Below, piece after piece: positions 8,321-17,857 of a stretch of DNA of 64,000 bases (the stretch's first letter is position 1; the number at the start of each line of letters is the position of its first letter). The position numbers were made by a program, and so were the translations under genes. The notes beneath the pieces were generated by a model. That model was not told where the DNA came from and searched no databases. It saw nothing but the letters and a program-made list of their open reading frames with translations. This stretch comes from JBMNMS01 sp050953445 (lineage in GTDB: Bacteria; Bacillota; Clostridia; Peptostreptococcales; Anaerovoracaceae). The stretch is from NCBI GenBank assembly GCA_050953445.1, contig JBMNMS010000001.1:1054001-1118000 (forward strand), written 5' to 3'.

Positions 8321-8349
8321 TTGTAGGAAAAGGTTGCCGATGATATACT
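8321..8349 (+). promoter_or_regulatory. putative sigma-A promoter of the xpt operon
   Basis: TTGTAG (8321-8326), a 17-base spacer and TATACT (8344-8349) would start transcription near 8356, leaving a leader of about 70 nt before xpt. The gap 8108-8427 shows nothing else I can name; in particular I could not assemble a purine riboswitch aptamer from it. Confidence 0.4.
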
Positions 8350-8427
8350 TTATAAAGCCTATGATTATCTGATGAAATGCAAATGTTCGCTATATCCCAA
8401 CGCTTTTTAGTAAAGGAGTGAAGGTTC

Positions 8428-9003
8428 ATGGAGAAGTTAAAGCAAAGAATCCTGCGAGATGGCAAGGCTCTTGGATCCGACGTTATAAAAGTTGACTCTT
8501 TTTTAAATCATCAAATTGATGTCAGGCTGCTTGCTGAAATCGGGCAAGAAATTAAAAAGCGATTTCAAGATGAAGAAATAACAAAGATTTTAACAATAGA
8601 AGCCTCAGGCATAGCCATCGCCTGCGCAGTTGCTTTACAAATGGGTGATCTGCCCGTTCTCTTTGCAAAAAAAACGCCGCCAAACACTATTGAATCTGGC
8701 ATGTACCAGGAAGAGATAACATCCTTTACCAAGCGTATGGTGTTTAATGTTGTTGTATCTAAGGAGTATTTATCCAAGGATGACAGGGTTTTAATCGTAG
8801 ACGATTTTATGGCAAGAGGTGAGTCCGCTCAAGGCCTTGCAAATCTCGTTAAGCAGGCTGGCGGTCATGTGGTAGGCATAGGAGTAGCTATAGAAAAGAA
8901 ATTTCAAGGCGGAGCTGACAGGCTTCGGGAGGCAGGGTATCGCGTGGAATCATTGGCGGTTATTACGTCTACTGAGGACGGTAACATATGTTTTATTGAT
9001 TGA
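8428..9003 (+). CDS. xpt: xanthine phosphoribosyltransferase
   Basis: 191 residues, the normal Xpt length. It salvages xanthine to XMP with PRPP in the cytoplasm. Motifs: ILRDGKALGSDVIKVDSFLNHQIDV near the N-terminus as in Bacillus Xpt, the loop ILTIEASGIAIA, and the PRPP-binding VLIVDDFMARGESAQGL (about residues 117-135). ATG 8428 has the RBS AAAGGAGTGAAGG. It is followed after 21 bases by a nucleoside importer, so import and salvage are probably co-expressed. In Bacillus xpt is under a purine riboswitch; I did not find one here. Confidence 0.93.
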   Translation: MEKLKQRILRDGKALGSDVIKVDSFLNHQIDVRLLAEIGQEIKKRFQDEEITKILTIEASGIAIACAVALQMGDLPVLFAKKTPPNTIESGMYQEEITSFTKRMVFNVVVSKEYLSKDDRVLIVDDFMARGESAQGLANLVKQAGGHVVGIGVAIEKKFQGGADRLREAGYRVESLAVITSTEDGNICFID

Positions 9004-9024
9004 TTGAAGGAGGAGATGGAGAAC

Positions 9025-10128
9025 ATGAAAAGACTATTATCGTTTTTGTTGGTTCTGACACTTGGGCTTGCTCTTTTGTCTGGCTGCGGAGCTAAAACGG
9101 AAGGCGAAGGTGAGGAAGGAACACAGCCTCTCAAGGTTGGTTTTATTTACATCGGAACCGTAAATGATGGGGGGTTTACTCAAACACATCATAACGCCAC
9201 ACAGGCTATGATGGAGCACTTTGGAGACAAGGTTGAAGCAAAGTGGATTGAGGGAGTAGATGACACGGACAAACAGGCTTCCATGGATGCAGCCACACAA
9301 TTGATTGATCAGGGATGCAATGTGGTATTCGGATGCAGTTTTGGATTTATGGATGCATTGTATGAATTGTCTCAAAAACCGGAATATGCAGATATTACCT
9401 TCTTACACTTCTCCGGAAACAAGCAAAACGACAACATGGACAATTATTTTGGCTCGATTGAAGAACCGAGATACTTGACCGGTATTGTTGCCGGGCTAAT
9501 GACGGAAACAAATAAATTAGGATATGTTGCTGCCTATGACTATACGGAGGTATTGATTGGCATCAATGCCTTTACTCTGGGAGCTCAGTCTGTCAATCCT
9601 GATGTAGAGGTAAAGGTGGTTTACATTAATAGCTGGTACGACCCCGAAAAGGAAAGGGCAGCGGCAGATAACCTGCTGGAAGCAGGATGCGATATCATAG
9701 CTCAGCATTGCGATACCACAGGGCCACAGGTTGCCGCAGTTGAGGCCGGAAAATATTCCATCGGATACAATCTTGACAATAGTGGGATGGATGCTGTAAA
9801 AGATTCTTATCTTACTGCACCTATTTGGCATCACGAAGTGTTCCTGAACAAAACGATTCAGGCTATCATGGATGGAACCTGGGCACCTGAATCCTATTAC
9901 GGAACAATGGCAGAGGGTTATGTGGATTTAGCTCCATTGACTGATTTGGTACCGGCAGATGTAAAAGAAAAGGTGGAAGCCGCTAAAGCTGAAATGATTG
10001 CAGGCACCTTAGCACCGTTCTCCGGCAAGATCGAATATAATGACGGAACCATTCTTTGTGAAGAAGGGCAAACCCTTGACAGAGGCCAAATCTGGTCTAT
10101 TGAAAAGCTGGTAAAGGGAGCCAAATAA
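9025..10128 (+). CDS. BMP/PnrA-type nucleoside-binding lipoprotein
   Basis: 367 residues. Signal peptide with lipobox LLSGCG (Cys about residue 21), so it is anchored on the outer face of the membrane. The mature part follows the basic membrane protein family: KVGFIYIGTVNDGGFTQTHH, EGVDDTDKQASMDAATQLIDQG, VVFGCSFGFMDA and QHCDTTGPQVAAVE. Family members bind purine nucleosides for an ABC importer. ATG 9025 with AGGAGGAG 10 bases upstream is preferred to TTG 9004. Followed by the ATPase and two permeases of the same transporter. Confidence 0.9.
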   Translation: MKRLLSFLLVLTLGLALLSGCGAKTEGEGEEGTQPLKVGFIYIGTVNDGGFTQTHHNATQAMMEHFGDKVEAKWIEGVDDTDKQASMDAATQLIDQGCNVVFGCSFGFMDALYELSQKPEYADITFLHFSGNKQNDNMDNYFGSIEEPRYLTGIVAGLMTETNKLGYVAAYDYTEVLIGINAFTLGAQSVNPDVEVKVVYINSWYDPEKERAAADNLLEAGCDIIAQHCDTTGPQVAAVEAGKYSIGYNLDNSGMDAVKDSYLTAPIWHHEVFLNKTIQAIMDGTWAPESYYGTMAEGYVDLAPLTDLVPADVKEKVEAAKAEMIAGTLAPFSGKIEYNDGTILCEEGQTLDRGQIWSIEKLVKGAK

Positions 10129-10229
10129 CAGGTCAAAATCTGTGCATAATTAAGAGTTAAAAACTAACACCATTTAGGGGGCATTCTATATAGGACTTGC
10201 CCCCTACTTATCATCGGAGGATATAGTAA

Positions 10230-11822
10230 GTGGATCAACAAGCAGCCATCCAGATGGAGAAGATCACCAAGTCCTTTGGGGTTATTAAGGCGAACGAGGA
10301 TGTGGATCTAACAGTATATAACGGAGAGGTGCATGCCTTGCTCGGGGAAAATGGAGCTGGTAAGAGCACATTGATGAATATGCTTGCAGGGATTTATACT
10401 CCCGAAAAGGGGAGCATAAGAATTAATGGGGAAAAGGTTCATTTTTCATCCCCCAGGGATTCCATTAAGCGTGGGATAGGAATGGTCCACCAGCATTTCA
10501 AGCTAATCGATGTGTTATCAGCACTGGATAATATAATAATAGGGCAGGACACAAAATTTCTATTAAGAGGGAAGCAGCTTTCAGAAAGAATTAAGATGCT
10601 TTCAGAACAATATGGACTGGATGTAAACTTAGGAAAGAAGGTTTATGAAATGTCCGTAGGCGAAAAGCAGACTCTGGAAATCATTAAAGTACTATATAGG
10701 GGTGCCAAAATACTCATTATGGACGAGCCTACAGCGGTCTTAACGCCTCAGGAAATAAAAAGACTTTTCAGCATAATACGCAATATGAAGGAACAGGGAT
10801 GTGCTATTGTCATCATTACCCATAAGCTTAATGAAGTAATGGAAATTAGCGATCGGGTTACAGTGCTCAGGAAGGGGAAATCCATAAAAACTGTGGTCAC
10901 CAAGGAGGTGGAAATACCAGATTTGATAGAGATGATGGTAGGAAAGAAGATGGATCTTTCTATAAATCGTGAAAATTATCTGGATAAAAAACCACTGCTG
11001 CAGCTGGATAATGTGACCGTCTATGATAAGGATAAAAAGGCGGCTCTGTCGGAGGTTAGTTTTACTGTAAACTCAGGGGAAATTTTAGGGGTGGCCGGTG
11101 TAGCCGGAAGCGGACAGAAAGAATTGTGTGAGACTATCGCAGGATTGATCCATGCAGAAAAAGGGAGAATTTTTTTCGATGGAGAAAATATTTTGGGCAG
11201 AACCCCAAGAGATGTAATACGATTGGGAATCCGAATGGGCTTTATCCCGGAGGATCGGCTTGGTATGGGTCTCGTGGGGGGAATGGATATTGTACATAAC
11301 CTGATATTGAAGGATTATCAAAATCAAAGGGGCGTGATTTTAAAAAGGGGGCCTTGCACGGCAAAGGCCAAGAAAATTGTAGAAAAGCTGGATATACAAA
11401 CCCCCAGCATATATACACCGGTGAGGAGATTATCGGGAGGGAATATTCAAAAAGTTCTATTAGGCAGGGAAATCGATTCCGATCCAAAGGTGTTAATCAC
11501 CGCATATCCGGTCAGGGGATTGGATATAGGTGCCTCCTATAAGATTTATGACCTGCTCAATGAACAAAAAATGAAAGGTGTTGCCGTACTCTTTATTGGT
11601 GAGGATTTGGATGTTCTAATGGAGCTATGTGATAGAATCCTGGTTCTCTGTGGTGGAGAAATAACAGGAATAGTGGAGGCTGGAAGGGTGACAAAGGAAG
11701 AAATAGGACTATTGATGACAGGAGGTAGCCTTATTCAACAGATAAATCATACTGAAAAAGATGAACATGCAAAATCTCACCGGCATAGCGGGGAAGAAGG
11801 CAATGGGGGTGTTTTAAGCTGA
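10230..11822 (+). CDS. nucleoside ABC transporter ATP-binding protein (double ATPase)
   Basis: 530 residues with two ABC domains, as in YufO/NupA. Domain 1: Walker A GENGAGKST (about residue 40), signature MSVGEKQTLEI, Walker B ILIMDEPTAVLTP. Domain 2: GVAGSGQKE as the Walker A position (about 290), signature RRLSGGNIQKVLLGRE and a degenerate Walker B (VLITAYPVRGLDIGA), the usual asymmetry of the sugar/nucleoside group. GTG start at 10230 with GGAGG at 10216-10220. Its TGA overlaps the ATG of the next gene (TGATG), indicating coupled translation. It drives nucleoside import with the neighbouring lipoprotein and permeases. Confidence 0.92.
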   Translation: MDQQAAIQMEKITKSFGVIKANEDVDLTVYNGEVHALLGENGAGKSTLMNMLAGIYTPEKGSIRINGEKVHFSSPRDSIKRGIGMVHQHFKLIDVLSALDNIIIGQDTKFLLRGKQLSERIKMLSEQYGLDVNLGKKVYEMSVGEKQTLEIIKVLYRGAKILIMDEPTAVLTPQEIKRLFSIIRNMKEQGCAIVIITHKLNEVMEISDRVTVLRKGKSIKTVVTKEVEIPDLIEMMVGKKMDLSINRENYLDKKPLLQLDNVTVYDKDKKAALSEVSFTVNSGEILGVAGVAGSGQKELCETIAGLIHAEKGRIFFDGENILGRTPRDVIRLGIRMGFIPEDRLGMGLVGGMDIVHNLILKDYQNQRGVILKRGPCTAKAKKIVEKLDIQTPSIYTPVRRLSGGNIQKVLLGREIDSDPKVLITAYPVRGLDIGASYKIYDLLNEQKMKGVAVLFIGEDLDVLMELCDRILVLCGGEITGIVEAGRVTKEEIGLLMTGGSLIQQINHTEKDEHAKSHRHSGEEGNGGVLS

Positions 11823-12892
11823 TGGGAATAAGGATTACTAAGCGAGGCGATTTAAAAAAGATTAATGAGCACATAATTCGTGTTCTGGCCATTGTTTTAT
11901 CCCTGATTTTTTCAGGAGCCATTTTGCTGGTATTCGGTTTGAACCCCTTTCATGTGTTTAGGGCCATTATCGATGGGGCGTTGGGAACAGAGTTAAGAAT
12001 TCAGCAAACCATAGTTAAGGCGGTTCCATTGGTTATTACCTCTCTGGGGATAATGATAGCTTTTAAGATGAAATTCTGGAACATAGGAGGGGAGGGGCAG
12101 ATATTGATGGGTGCCCTTGCAGCCTCATATATGGCTTTGAATTTTGGGTATTTACCTAAACCAATCATGTTACTAATTATGATGGTTACAGCAATTGTTT
12201 TAGGTGGTTTTTGGGCTTTTATACCTGCCTTTTTTAAAGCAAGGTGGGGAACCAATGAAACCATTTTCACTTTGATGATGAATTATGTTGCCATTAAATA
12301 TGTAACATATTTGCAATATGGCCCCTGGCGAGATCCTAATGCCGGTGGATTCCCAAGAACCCGTCCCTTTCCAGAGAATTCTTTATTGCCATCTCTATTT
12401 GGCATACACATCGGATGGGTTATTGCCTTAGTGTCTGTTGCTCTGATCTATTTTTTTATGAACCATACGAAAAAAGGTTATGAAATTGCAGTAGTCGGGG
12501 AAAGCGTGGAAACTGCCAGGTATGCCGGAATGAATATCCGTCGCATCATAGTGGTTGCGATGCTTGTTTCCGGTGGAATGTGTGGCCTTGCTGGTATGAT
12601 TCAGGTTTCGGCAATTGAAAAGACTCTTGTAGCCAGTGTTTCCGGTGGATATGGTTTTACCGCCATAATAACCGCATGGTTGTCCCGACTGAACGCAATT
12701 GCTGTCCTCTTCGTATGTATTGCCTTCGCTATGCTGATACAAGGTGGTGCATATATTCAATTGGCGTTACAGGTACCAAGTTCCGTTGCCAACATTGTCC
12801 AGGGTGTAATTTTATTCTTCGTTCTGGGTAGTGAATTCTTTTTACAGTACAAGGTGTCTTTGTTTCGTAAATCGATAAAGGGGGTGGCATAA
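11822..12892 (+). CDS. nucleoside ABC transporter permease (YufP-like)
   Basis: 356-residue inner-membrane protein with about eight to ten hydrophobic segments. It belongs to the BPD_transp_2 (ribose/nucleoside) permease family: AFKMKFWNIGGEGQILMGALAA, NETIFTLMMNYVAIKYV and VGESVETARYAGMNIRR are typical. ATG overlaps the preceding stop, and its own TAA overlaps the next ATG (TAATG). First of two different permeases that form the heteromeric channel. Confidence 0.92.
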   Translation: MGIRITKRGDLKKINEHIIRVLAIVLSLIFSGAILLVFGLNPFHVFRAIIDGALGTELRIQQTIVKAVPLVITSLGIMIAFKMKFWNIGGEGQILMGALAASYMALNFGYLPKPIMLLIMMVTAIVLGGFWAFIPAFFKARWGTNETIFTLMMNYVAIKYVTYLQYGPWRDPNAGGFPRTRPFPENSLLPSLFGIHIGWVIALVSVALIYFFMNHTKKGYEIAVVGESVETARYAGMNIRRIIVVAMLVSGGMCGLAGMIQVSAIEKTLVASVSGGYGFTAIITAWLSRLNAIAVLFVCIAFAMLIQGGAYIQLALQVPSSVANIVQGVILFFVLGSEFFLQYKVSLFRKSIKGVA

Positions 12893-13818
12893 TGGAGGTT
12901 TTCCTTGCATCTTGCATTGTAGCAGGAACCCCTTTGGTCTTTGCAACAATTGGAGAATTGATAACTGAAAAATCGGGAAGCCTTAACTTGGGTGTTGAAG
13001 GGATGATGCTTATGGGAGCAGTTATAGGTTTTTCTATGGCCTACAATACAGGGAATCCATATGTAGCCCTTATGGGAGCCGGGGTGGCAGGAGCCGGTGG
13101 TGCCTTAATCTATGCGATACTAACTGTAAGCCTAAGGGCGAATCAAGTGGTGACCGGGCTCACATTAACGATTTTTGGAACCGGCTTTGCCAATTTTGTC
13201 GGCCAGCCCATGATAGGATTGGCTATACCCAAAACTGTGAGTGTTTTTTTTAGTAAAAAAGCAATTCCCCTTCTCTGCGAAATACCTTTTTTAGGCCCGG
13301 TATTTTTCAGACAGGATATTTTCGTATATTTAGGATATGTCATAGTCGTTATAACGGCTATATATCTTTATAAGACAAGAATGGGATTGAACATAAGAGC
13401 AGTAGGTGAAAATGCTGCGGCAGCGGATGCATCAGGTGTAAATGTTACCCTGTATAAATATATCCATATTTTAATAGGGGGGGCTTTGTGCGGCCTTGGG
13501 GGAGCCTATCTGGCACTGATTAGAGTTCCTATCTGGCAGTCGGATATAGTGGGAGGCAGAGGGTGGATAGCCGTTGCCCTTGTTATTTTTGCCTCATGGA
13601 ATCCAATAAAGGCACTAATAGGTTCTATTTTATTTGGCGGGCTTTCCATTTTAGGATTAAGGCTTCAATCCATGGGGGTATCGGTATCCCAATACCTTGT
13701 GGATATGATCCCTTATTTGGCAACAATCGTAATAGTAATACTAAGCAGCAGTAAAAGAAAAAAAGAGAATCAGCCTCCTATGGATTTAAGCGTTCCCTAT
13801 TTCAGGGAAGAAAGATAA
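12892..13818 (+). CDS. nucleoside ABC transporter permease (YufQ-like)
   Basis: 308 residues, all-helical membrane protein, second permease of the same importer. Conserved TIGELITEKSGSLNLGVEGMMLMGA and VGENAAAADASGVNV match the BPD_transp_2 family. Last gene of the xpt - binding protein - ATPase - permease - permease run. The whole set is best read as a purine nucleoside uptake and salvage operon. Confidence 0.92.
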   Translation: MEVFLASCIVAGTPLVFATIGELITEKSGSLNLGVEGMMLMGAVIGFSMAYNTGNPYVALMGAGVAGAGGALIYAILTVSLRANQVVTGLTLTIFGTGFANFVGQPMIGLAIPKTVSVFFSKKAIPLLCEIPFLGPVFFRQDIFVYLGYVIVVITAIYLYKTRMGLNIRAVGENAAAADASGVNVTLYKYIHILIGGALCGLGGAYLALIRVPIWQSDIVGGRGWIAVALVIFASWNPIKALIGSILFGGLSILGLRLQSMGVSVSQYLVDMIPYLATIVIVILSSSKRKKENQPPMDLSVPYFREER

Positions 13819-13892
13819 AAGGATTGGCGCATCTTTCCCTTTACCACAAACTATGGTAGAATTTAAGGGAAAGAGAATGAAGGGACTTAGCG

Positions 13893-14546
13893 ATGGGTAA
13901 AATATATAGAATAATATTTGTGGCACTTGTGATTTTTATACCCATTTTCTCAATAATCGGTGCTTCAAATTTAATATTCAGAGCACCGGATTTATATAAG
14001 CACGAATTTGAAAAGCAATTGGTGGTCGAGGAAATCGATATTAGAAACCATGAGGAAAGATTAGCCCAATCATTTTCCCAATATATGCGGGGCAAGGAAG
14101 AAACATTTAGCTTTACTCTTTCGGCGGAGGAAGATGAAAACCTGTTCACAGCTAATGATCAGCAGACAATGGAAAAACTGCGGAGTTTTCTTAATGTTTT
14201 AAGTGTAATAGGTGGAGTTGCAGCACTATGTATCCTGGTCTCATGTCTTTTTTTTAGAGCAAAGGGGGAAAAGCCCATATTGCGTTCCGCATATAGGTAC
14301 TCGCTTATTGTATTTGGAATGAGTATAGCAGCATTTGGGGTATTGTTGGAAGTGGATGGGGGAAGGGTTATGGGGCTGCACCTTGCTGCACCGGCGATTT
14401 TTGGAGAAGGGGATCTCCTCCCCAGGCTTATTACAGGAGAGTTTACAAGGGGCGCATTTTTGGCAGGTTGCCTTTTTTCTGGATTGATAATGGCTATTTT
14501 AGGCTATATAATTTGGAAAATATCTAAACCGCGGAGAATGTTCTAA
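13893..14546 (+). CDS. integral membrane protein, possibly DUF1461 family
   Basis: 217 residues with about four membrane segments: near the N-terminus (FVALVIFIPIFSIIGAS), about 105-125, about 140-158 and near the C-terminus (FLAGCLFSGLIMAILGYIIW). A large extracytoplasmic loop with many Glu and Asp follows the first segment. The layout and the FTANDQQTMEKLR stretch before the second segment resemble DUF1461 membrane proteins, but I am not certain of the family. Function unknown; it stands as a separate unit after the nucleoside operon. Confidence 0.7.
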   Translation: MGKIYRIIFVALVIFIPIFSIIGASNLIFRAPDLYKHEFEKQLVVEEIDIRNHEERLAQSFSQYMRGKEETFSFTLSAEEDENLFTANDQQTMEKLRSFLNVLSVIGGVAALCILVSCLFFRAKGEKPILRSAYRYSLIVFGMSIAAFGVLLEVDGGRVMGLHLAAPAIFGEGDLLPRLITGEFTRGAFLAGCLFSGLIMAILGYIIWKISKPRRMF

Positions 14547-14677
14547 TTTCATATATTCCGTAAGGTGCTGTAATATTTGTGTTATTGCCATTAAAAGGTT
14601 GATTTTCGTATGTAATATAAAAGGTTAGTATGGTTTGAATGGGTTTGAAAATGTTATTAGGTAGAAGGGAGTAGAAA

Positions 14678-15226
14678 ATGAGCGTATATGTACATCTTGC
14701 CACAGGATTTGAAGAGGTTGAGGCGTTAACCGTAGTGGACATTCTTAGAAGAGCCGAAATAAATGTGGAAACAGTTTCAGTTACAGGGGATAGGCTGGTA
14801 CTCGGTACCCATGATATTCCTGTTCAGGCGGATATTTTAATAGAAAATGGCGACTATGAGAATTGTGAGATGATGGTTTTCCCCGGAGGATTTACGGGTA
14901 CAACAAATATGGCAAATCATGAGGGGCTGCTAATGAGGTTGAGGGAGTTCACAGATAAACAGAAGTGGGTGGCTGCTATATGTGCAGCTCCCATGATATT
15001 AGGTGAGTTGGGATTGCTGGATGGAAAGGAAGCAACATGCTATCCGGGACTCGAACGTCATCTTTTTGGCGCCACCATAAAATCCGATAATGTGGTGGTT
15101 TATGAAAACTATATCACATCAAAGGGTCCTGCTACCGCCATGGAATTCGCAGTAAAAATAGTTGAAGTTTTAAAGGGTAGGGAAATAGCACAGGAAATTG
15201 CCGACGCCTTACTGATGAATCAATAG
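14678..15226 (+). CDS. DJ-1/PfpI family protein
   Basis: 182 residues with the DJ-1 subfamily layout: ATGFEEVEALTVVDILRRA at the N-terminus (conserved Glu near residue 15), MMVFPGG, the nucleophile-elbow Cys in AAICAAPMILGELGLL (about residue 104), TCYPGLE and a C-terminal TSKGPATAMEFAV. DJ-1 relatives act as stress proteins, with deglycase or chaperone activities proposed; the exact activity here is open. ATG 14678 has an AGAAGGGAG ribosome-binding site. Confidence 0.9.
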   Translation: MSVYVHLATGFEEVEALTVVDILRRAEINVETVSVTGDRLVLGTHDIPVQADILIENGDYENCEMMVFPGGFTGTTNMANHEGLLMRLREFTDKQKWVAAICAAPMILGELGLLDGKEATCYPGLERHLFGATIKSDNVVVYENYITSKGPATAMEFAVKIVEVLKGREIAQEIADALLMNQ

Positions 15227-15263
15227 ATTGTCAACTATTATGTGAAATGTTAAAGGTGGTGGA

Positions 15264-16475
15264 ATGGAACGCTGGAAGGTTAACCTATACACTCTATGGG
15301 TCACACAACTATTTTCCCTCATGGGCTTTGGTCTATGTGTTCCATTCATACCCTTTTTTCTACAGGTTATAGGGGTTAGCGATCCAGTTCAACTTCACTA
15401 TTACACAGGGATTTCCTCCACTTTGCCCGCTGCAACTATGGCCATTTCCGCGCCTGTTTGGGGATTTATAGCGGATCGCTTTGGCAGGAAGATTATGATA
15501 ATACGAGCCATGCTTTGTTCTGCGATATTGTTGGCTTCCATGGGGATATCGCAAAGGGTATGGCAATTTTTAGTGCTAAGATCCTTGCAAGGGGTCTTTT
15601 CAGGCACCATAACTGCAAGCATGGGTTTTGTCTCTGTTAACACACCGGTAAACAAAAGAGCCTATGCCTTGGGATTGATGACATCCTCTAATTTCTTAGG
15701 CTATTCCATAGGGCCTTTTATTGGGGGCATACTGGCCGAGATAGTGGGTTATCGAGGGTGCTTTTATTTAGGGGGATTGTTGGTGGGGATCGGTGCCATT
15801 CTGGCGATTGCCTTAATTAAGGAGGACAAAAGCACCTACGGCAAGATATTTACAGGTTCCGATGAAAAAGGGGAAAAAGAATCGGGGTTGATTACACCAT
15901 TAGTCTTGCTTTTACTTCTTACCGTATTCTTACAAAGACTTGCCAAACATGTTTTTACCCCATACCTGGCACTATTTGTGCAAGCAAATCTGGGAACGGT
16001 TTCGGGTGCGGCAAGCTATACCGGAATTATTAATGGATCCATAGGGCTTGCAACAGCGTTAGCTGCTGTGACTATTCCAAGGTTGGGGGATAAATATAAT
16101 AAGATGAAGCTGACCTTGCTACTTACCTTTATTAGCTTTTTCGTGACATTGTTGCTTCCATTTTCTACGGGGCTGTTGAATTTTATGCTCATCTTTACCA
16201 TATACTATTTTGTCGTAGGTGCAGCGGAACCTATTTTGACATCTTTGGCGGCTGAAAATGTGCCTATATCCATGGGGAGTGCGCTTTTTGGTTTATGGGG
16301 GACGGTAACGAGTCTGGCGGCCATGGTTGCACCTATGGTTGGTGCAGGAATATCTGTGGCATTTGGCCTGAAATCGGTGCTTATAGTTCTTCCCATAGTA
16401 ACGTTGGTACAAATTATATGTCTTTACGTTCCAGGTAGAAGGGCTTTGACGGGCAAGAAGAGGGAAGGAATGTAG
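15264..16475 (+). CDS. MFS drug-efflux-type transporter
   Basis: 403 residues, about twelve membrane helices. The motif A region between helices 2 and 3 reads GFIADRFGRKIMI and the fifth helix carries LGYSIGPFIGG (motif C-like), as in proton-driven drug antiporters. The second half has the weaker repeat (IPRLGDKYNKMKL). Substrate unknown. The start is ATG 15264 with AAAGGTGGTGG upstream; the gene begins 38 bases after the DJ-1 gene and may be co-transcribed with it and the PHP gene. Confidence 0.88.
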   Translation: MERWKVNLYTLWVTQLFSLMGFGLCVPFIPFFLQVIGVSDPVQLHYYTGISSTLPAATMAISAPVWGFIADRFGRKIMIIRAMLCSAILLASMGISQRVWQFLVLRSLQGVFSGTITASMGFVSVNTPVNKRAYALGLMTSSNFLGYSIGPFIGGILAEIVGYRGCFYLGGLLVGIGAILAIALIKEDKSTYGKIFTGSDEKGEKESGLITPLVLLLLLTVFLQRLAKHVFTPYLALFVQANLGTVSGAASYTGIINGSIGLATALAAVTIPRLGDKYNKMKLTLLLTFISFFVTLLLPFSTGLLNFMLIFTIYYFVVGAAEPILTSLAAENVPISMGSALFGLWGTVTSLAAMVAPMVGAGISVAFGLKSVLIVLPIVTLVQIICLYVPGRRALTGKKREGM

Positions 16476-16520
16476 TGAGAATGCGGAAATATGGGAGCAA
16501 AAGGATGGGGAGAACAAACA

Positions 16521-17405
16521 ATGGTTGATTTGCATTTACACACATATTTCTCAGATGGCAATATATCGCCTGGCGACATGATAAAAAGGGCGGTGATCAA
16601 GGGAGCCTCGGTCATTGCCATAACAGATCATGATGCTATTGACGGAATACCAGAAGCCCTTGATGTGGGGAAAGAATATGACATACATGTAATTCCGGGA
16701 ATCGAACTATCCGCCGGACTGGAGGACGAGGAGCCGCCTTACGGCTTGCCGGACTATCCTGGCCAAGAAGTATTTATGCACATCCTTGGTTATGGAATTG
16801 ATAGAGAGAATGAGGCTTTAAACGAGACCATAAAATTTTTAAAAAAGGAGCGTCATCAAAGAAATGTTAAGATTCTAATGGCCTTGCACGAGTTAGGGTT
16901 CATACTTTCTCCCAAGGATTTGAAACAGAGGCCGGGTCAGGATTACGTAGGAAAACCAAATTTTGCGGTGGCGCTGGCAAAAAGGGGGTATATTGAAAAG
17001 CCATCCGATGCTTTTGCTTCCAGGGATAATCTTAGACATCCTAATGTACTGGCCATCAAGAGGGATAAGTTGTTGGCCAAGGATTGTATAAAGCTAATAA
17101 GGGATGCCGGCGGAAAGGCCGTTTTAGCCCACCCCTTAAAAATACCTTTCTTGGGGAGAAAGAAGCCGGGCTATTTTGATAGACTGGGAATGTTGCTGGA
17201 TCAGTTGGTGGATTGCGGTCTCCAGGGGTTGGAATGTTGCTATAGTCAGCACAACCCTGAGGAAACTGCCCAACTTGTTAAGATGGGGAGGGAAAGAGAG
17301 TTATTGATCACCGGTGGATCCGATTTTCATGGGCCGGGTATAAATAAAGTAAAGGATGTGGGGGATTTTTTTGTACCGGCGGACACTACATTGGACATTC
17401 CTTAG
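16521..17405 (+). CDS. PHP-domain metal-dependent phosphoesterase
   Basis: 294 residues. Metal-ligand motifs of the PHP family: VDLHLHTYFSDG at the N-terminus, AITDHDAIDG (about 35), VIPGIELSA (about 60), a later AVLAHPLKIP (about 205) and GGSDFHGP near the end (about 270). The pattern matches the YciV/TrpH group, which includes 3',5'-nucleoside bisphosphate phosphatases and 5'-3' exonuclease-like enzymes. ATG 16521 is chosen because GATGGGGAG precedes it; ATG 16491 would add ten unconserved residues. Begins 45 bases after the MFS gene. Confidence 0.88.
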   Translation: MVDLHLHTYFSDGNISPGDMIKRAVIKGASVIAITDHDAIDGIPEALDVGKEYDIHVIPGIELSAGLEDEEPPYGLPDYPGQEVFMHILGYGIDRENEALNETIKFLKKERHQRNVKILMALHELGFILSPKDLKQRPGQDYVGKPNFAVALAKRGYIEKPSDAFASRDNLRHPNVLAIKRDKLLAKDCIKLIRDAGGKAVLAHPLKIPFLGRKKPGYFDRLGMLLDQLVDCGLQGLECCYSQHNPEETAQLVKMGRERELLITGGSDFHGPGINKVKDVGDFFVPADTTLDIP

Positions 17406-17554
17406 CCTTAAAAAACTAATGGATGTAATAAAGAAGGTTGATCATACTATAAAATGAAAATATCGGATTAGTGCATTGACATTAAATGGTAGATATGCTA
17501 TTCTCTAATAAATACATAATTTGTAATTATAAGAAATAAAAGGAGGATAATCGC

Positions 17555-17794
17555 ATGAAGGGTAATGAGAAAGATAGAGAATTCAATTATTCCATAGAAG
17601 AACATATTGGGGTGATAGCCGAGGAATCTAATGGTTGGAGAAAGGAGCTAAACATGGTTTCTTGGAATGGAGGTGCGGCAAAATTCGATATCCGAAGCTG
17701 GGATGACAGCCACAGAAAAATGACACGGGGCATAACCTTGCATAAGGATGAGATGTCAGCCCTTAAGAGCTTGCTAAGCGAAATGGAGGTTTAA
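17555..17794 (+). CDS. YdbC/PC4-like single-strand nucleic-acid-binding protein
   Basis: 79 residues. The central part (GWRKELNMVSWNGGAAKFDIRSW) and the C-terminal helix (TLHKDEMSALKSLLSEM) match the bacterial PC4-like YdbC family, homodimeric proteins that bind single-stranded DNA. AAAGGAGG lies 8 bases before the ATG. Monocistronic, followed by a strong hairpin. Confidence 0.8.
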   Translation: MKGNEKDREFNYSIEEHIGVIAEESNGWRKELNMVSWNGGAAKFDIRSWDDSHRKMTRGITLHKDEMSALKSLLSEMEV

Positions 17795-17805
17795 CAATAG
17801 GATGT

Positions 17806-17837
17806 AGGATGTGTCGTTAGGCTCTGCGACACATCCT
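17806..17837. terminator. bidirectional terminator hairpin
   Basis: AGGATGTGTCG (17806-17816) pairs perfectly with CGACACATCCT (17827-17837) around a 10-base loop, between the converging ydbC-like and ACT-domain genes. The downstream T-tract is weak (TACATTTTT several bases later), so termination strength is uncertain. Confidence 0.55.
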
Positions 17838-17857
17838 GTAGATACATTTTTCAGGTA

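Noticed and set aside
8108..8427. Possible purine riboswitch before xpt
   Set aside because: I could not find the conserved three-way junction bases; only a plausible promoter was visible.
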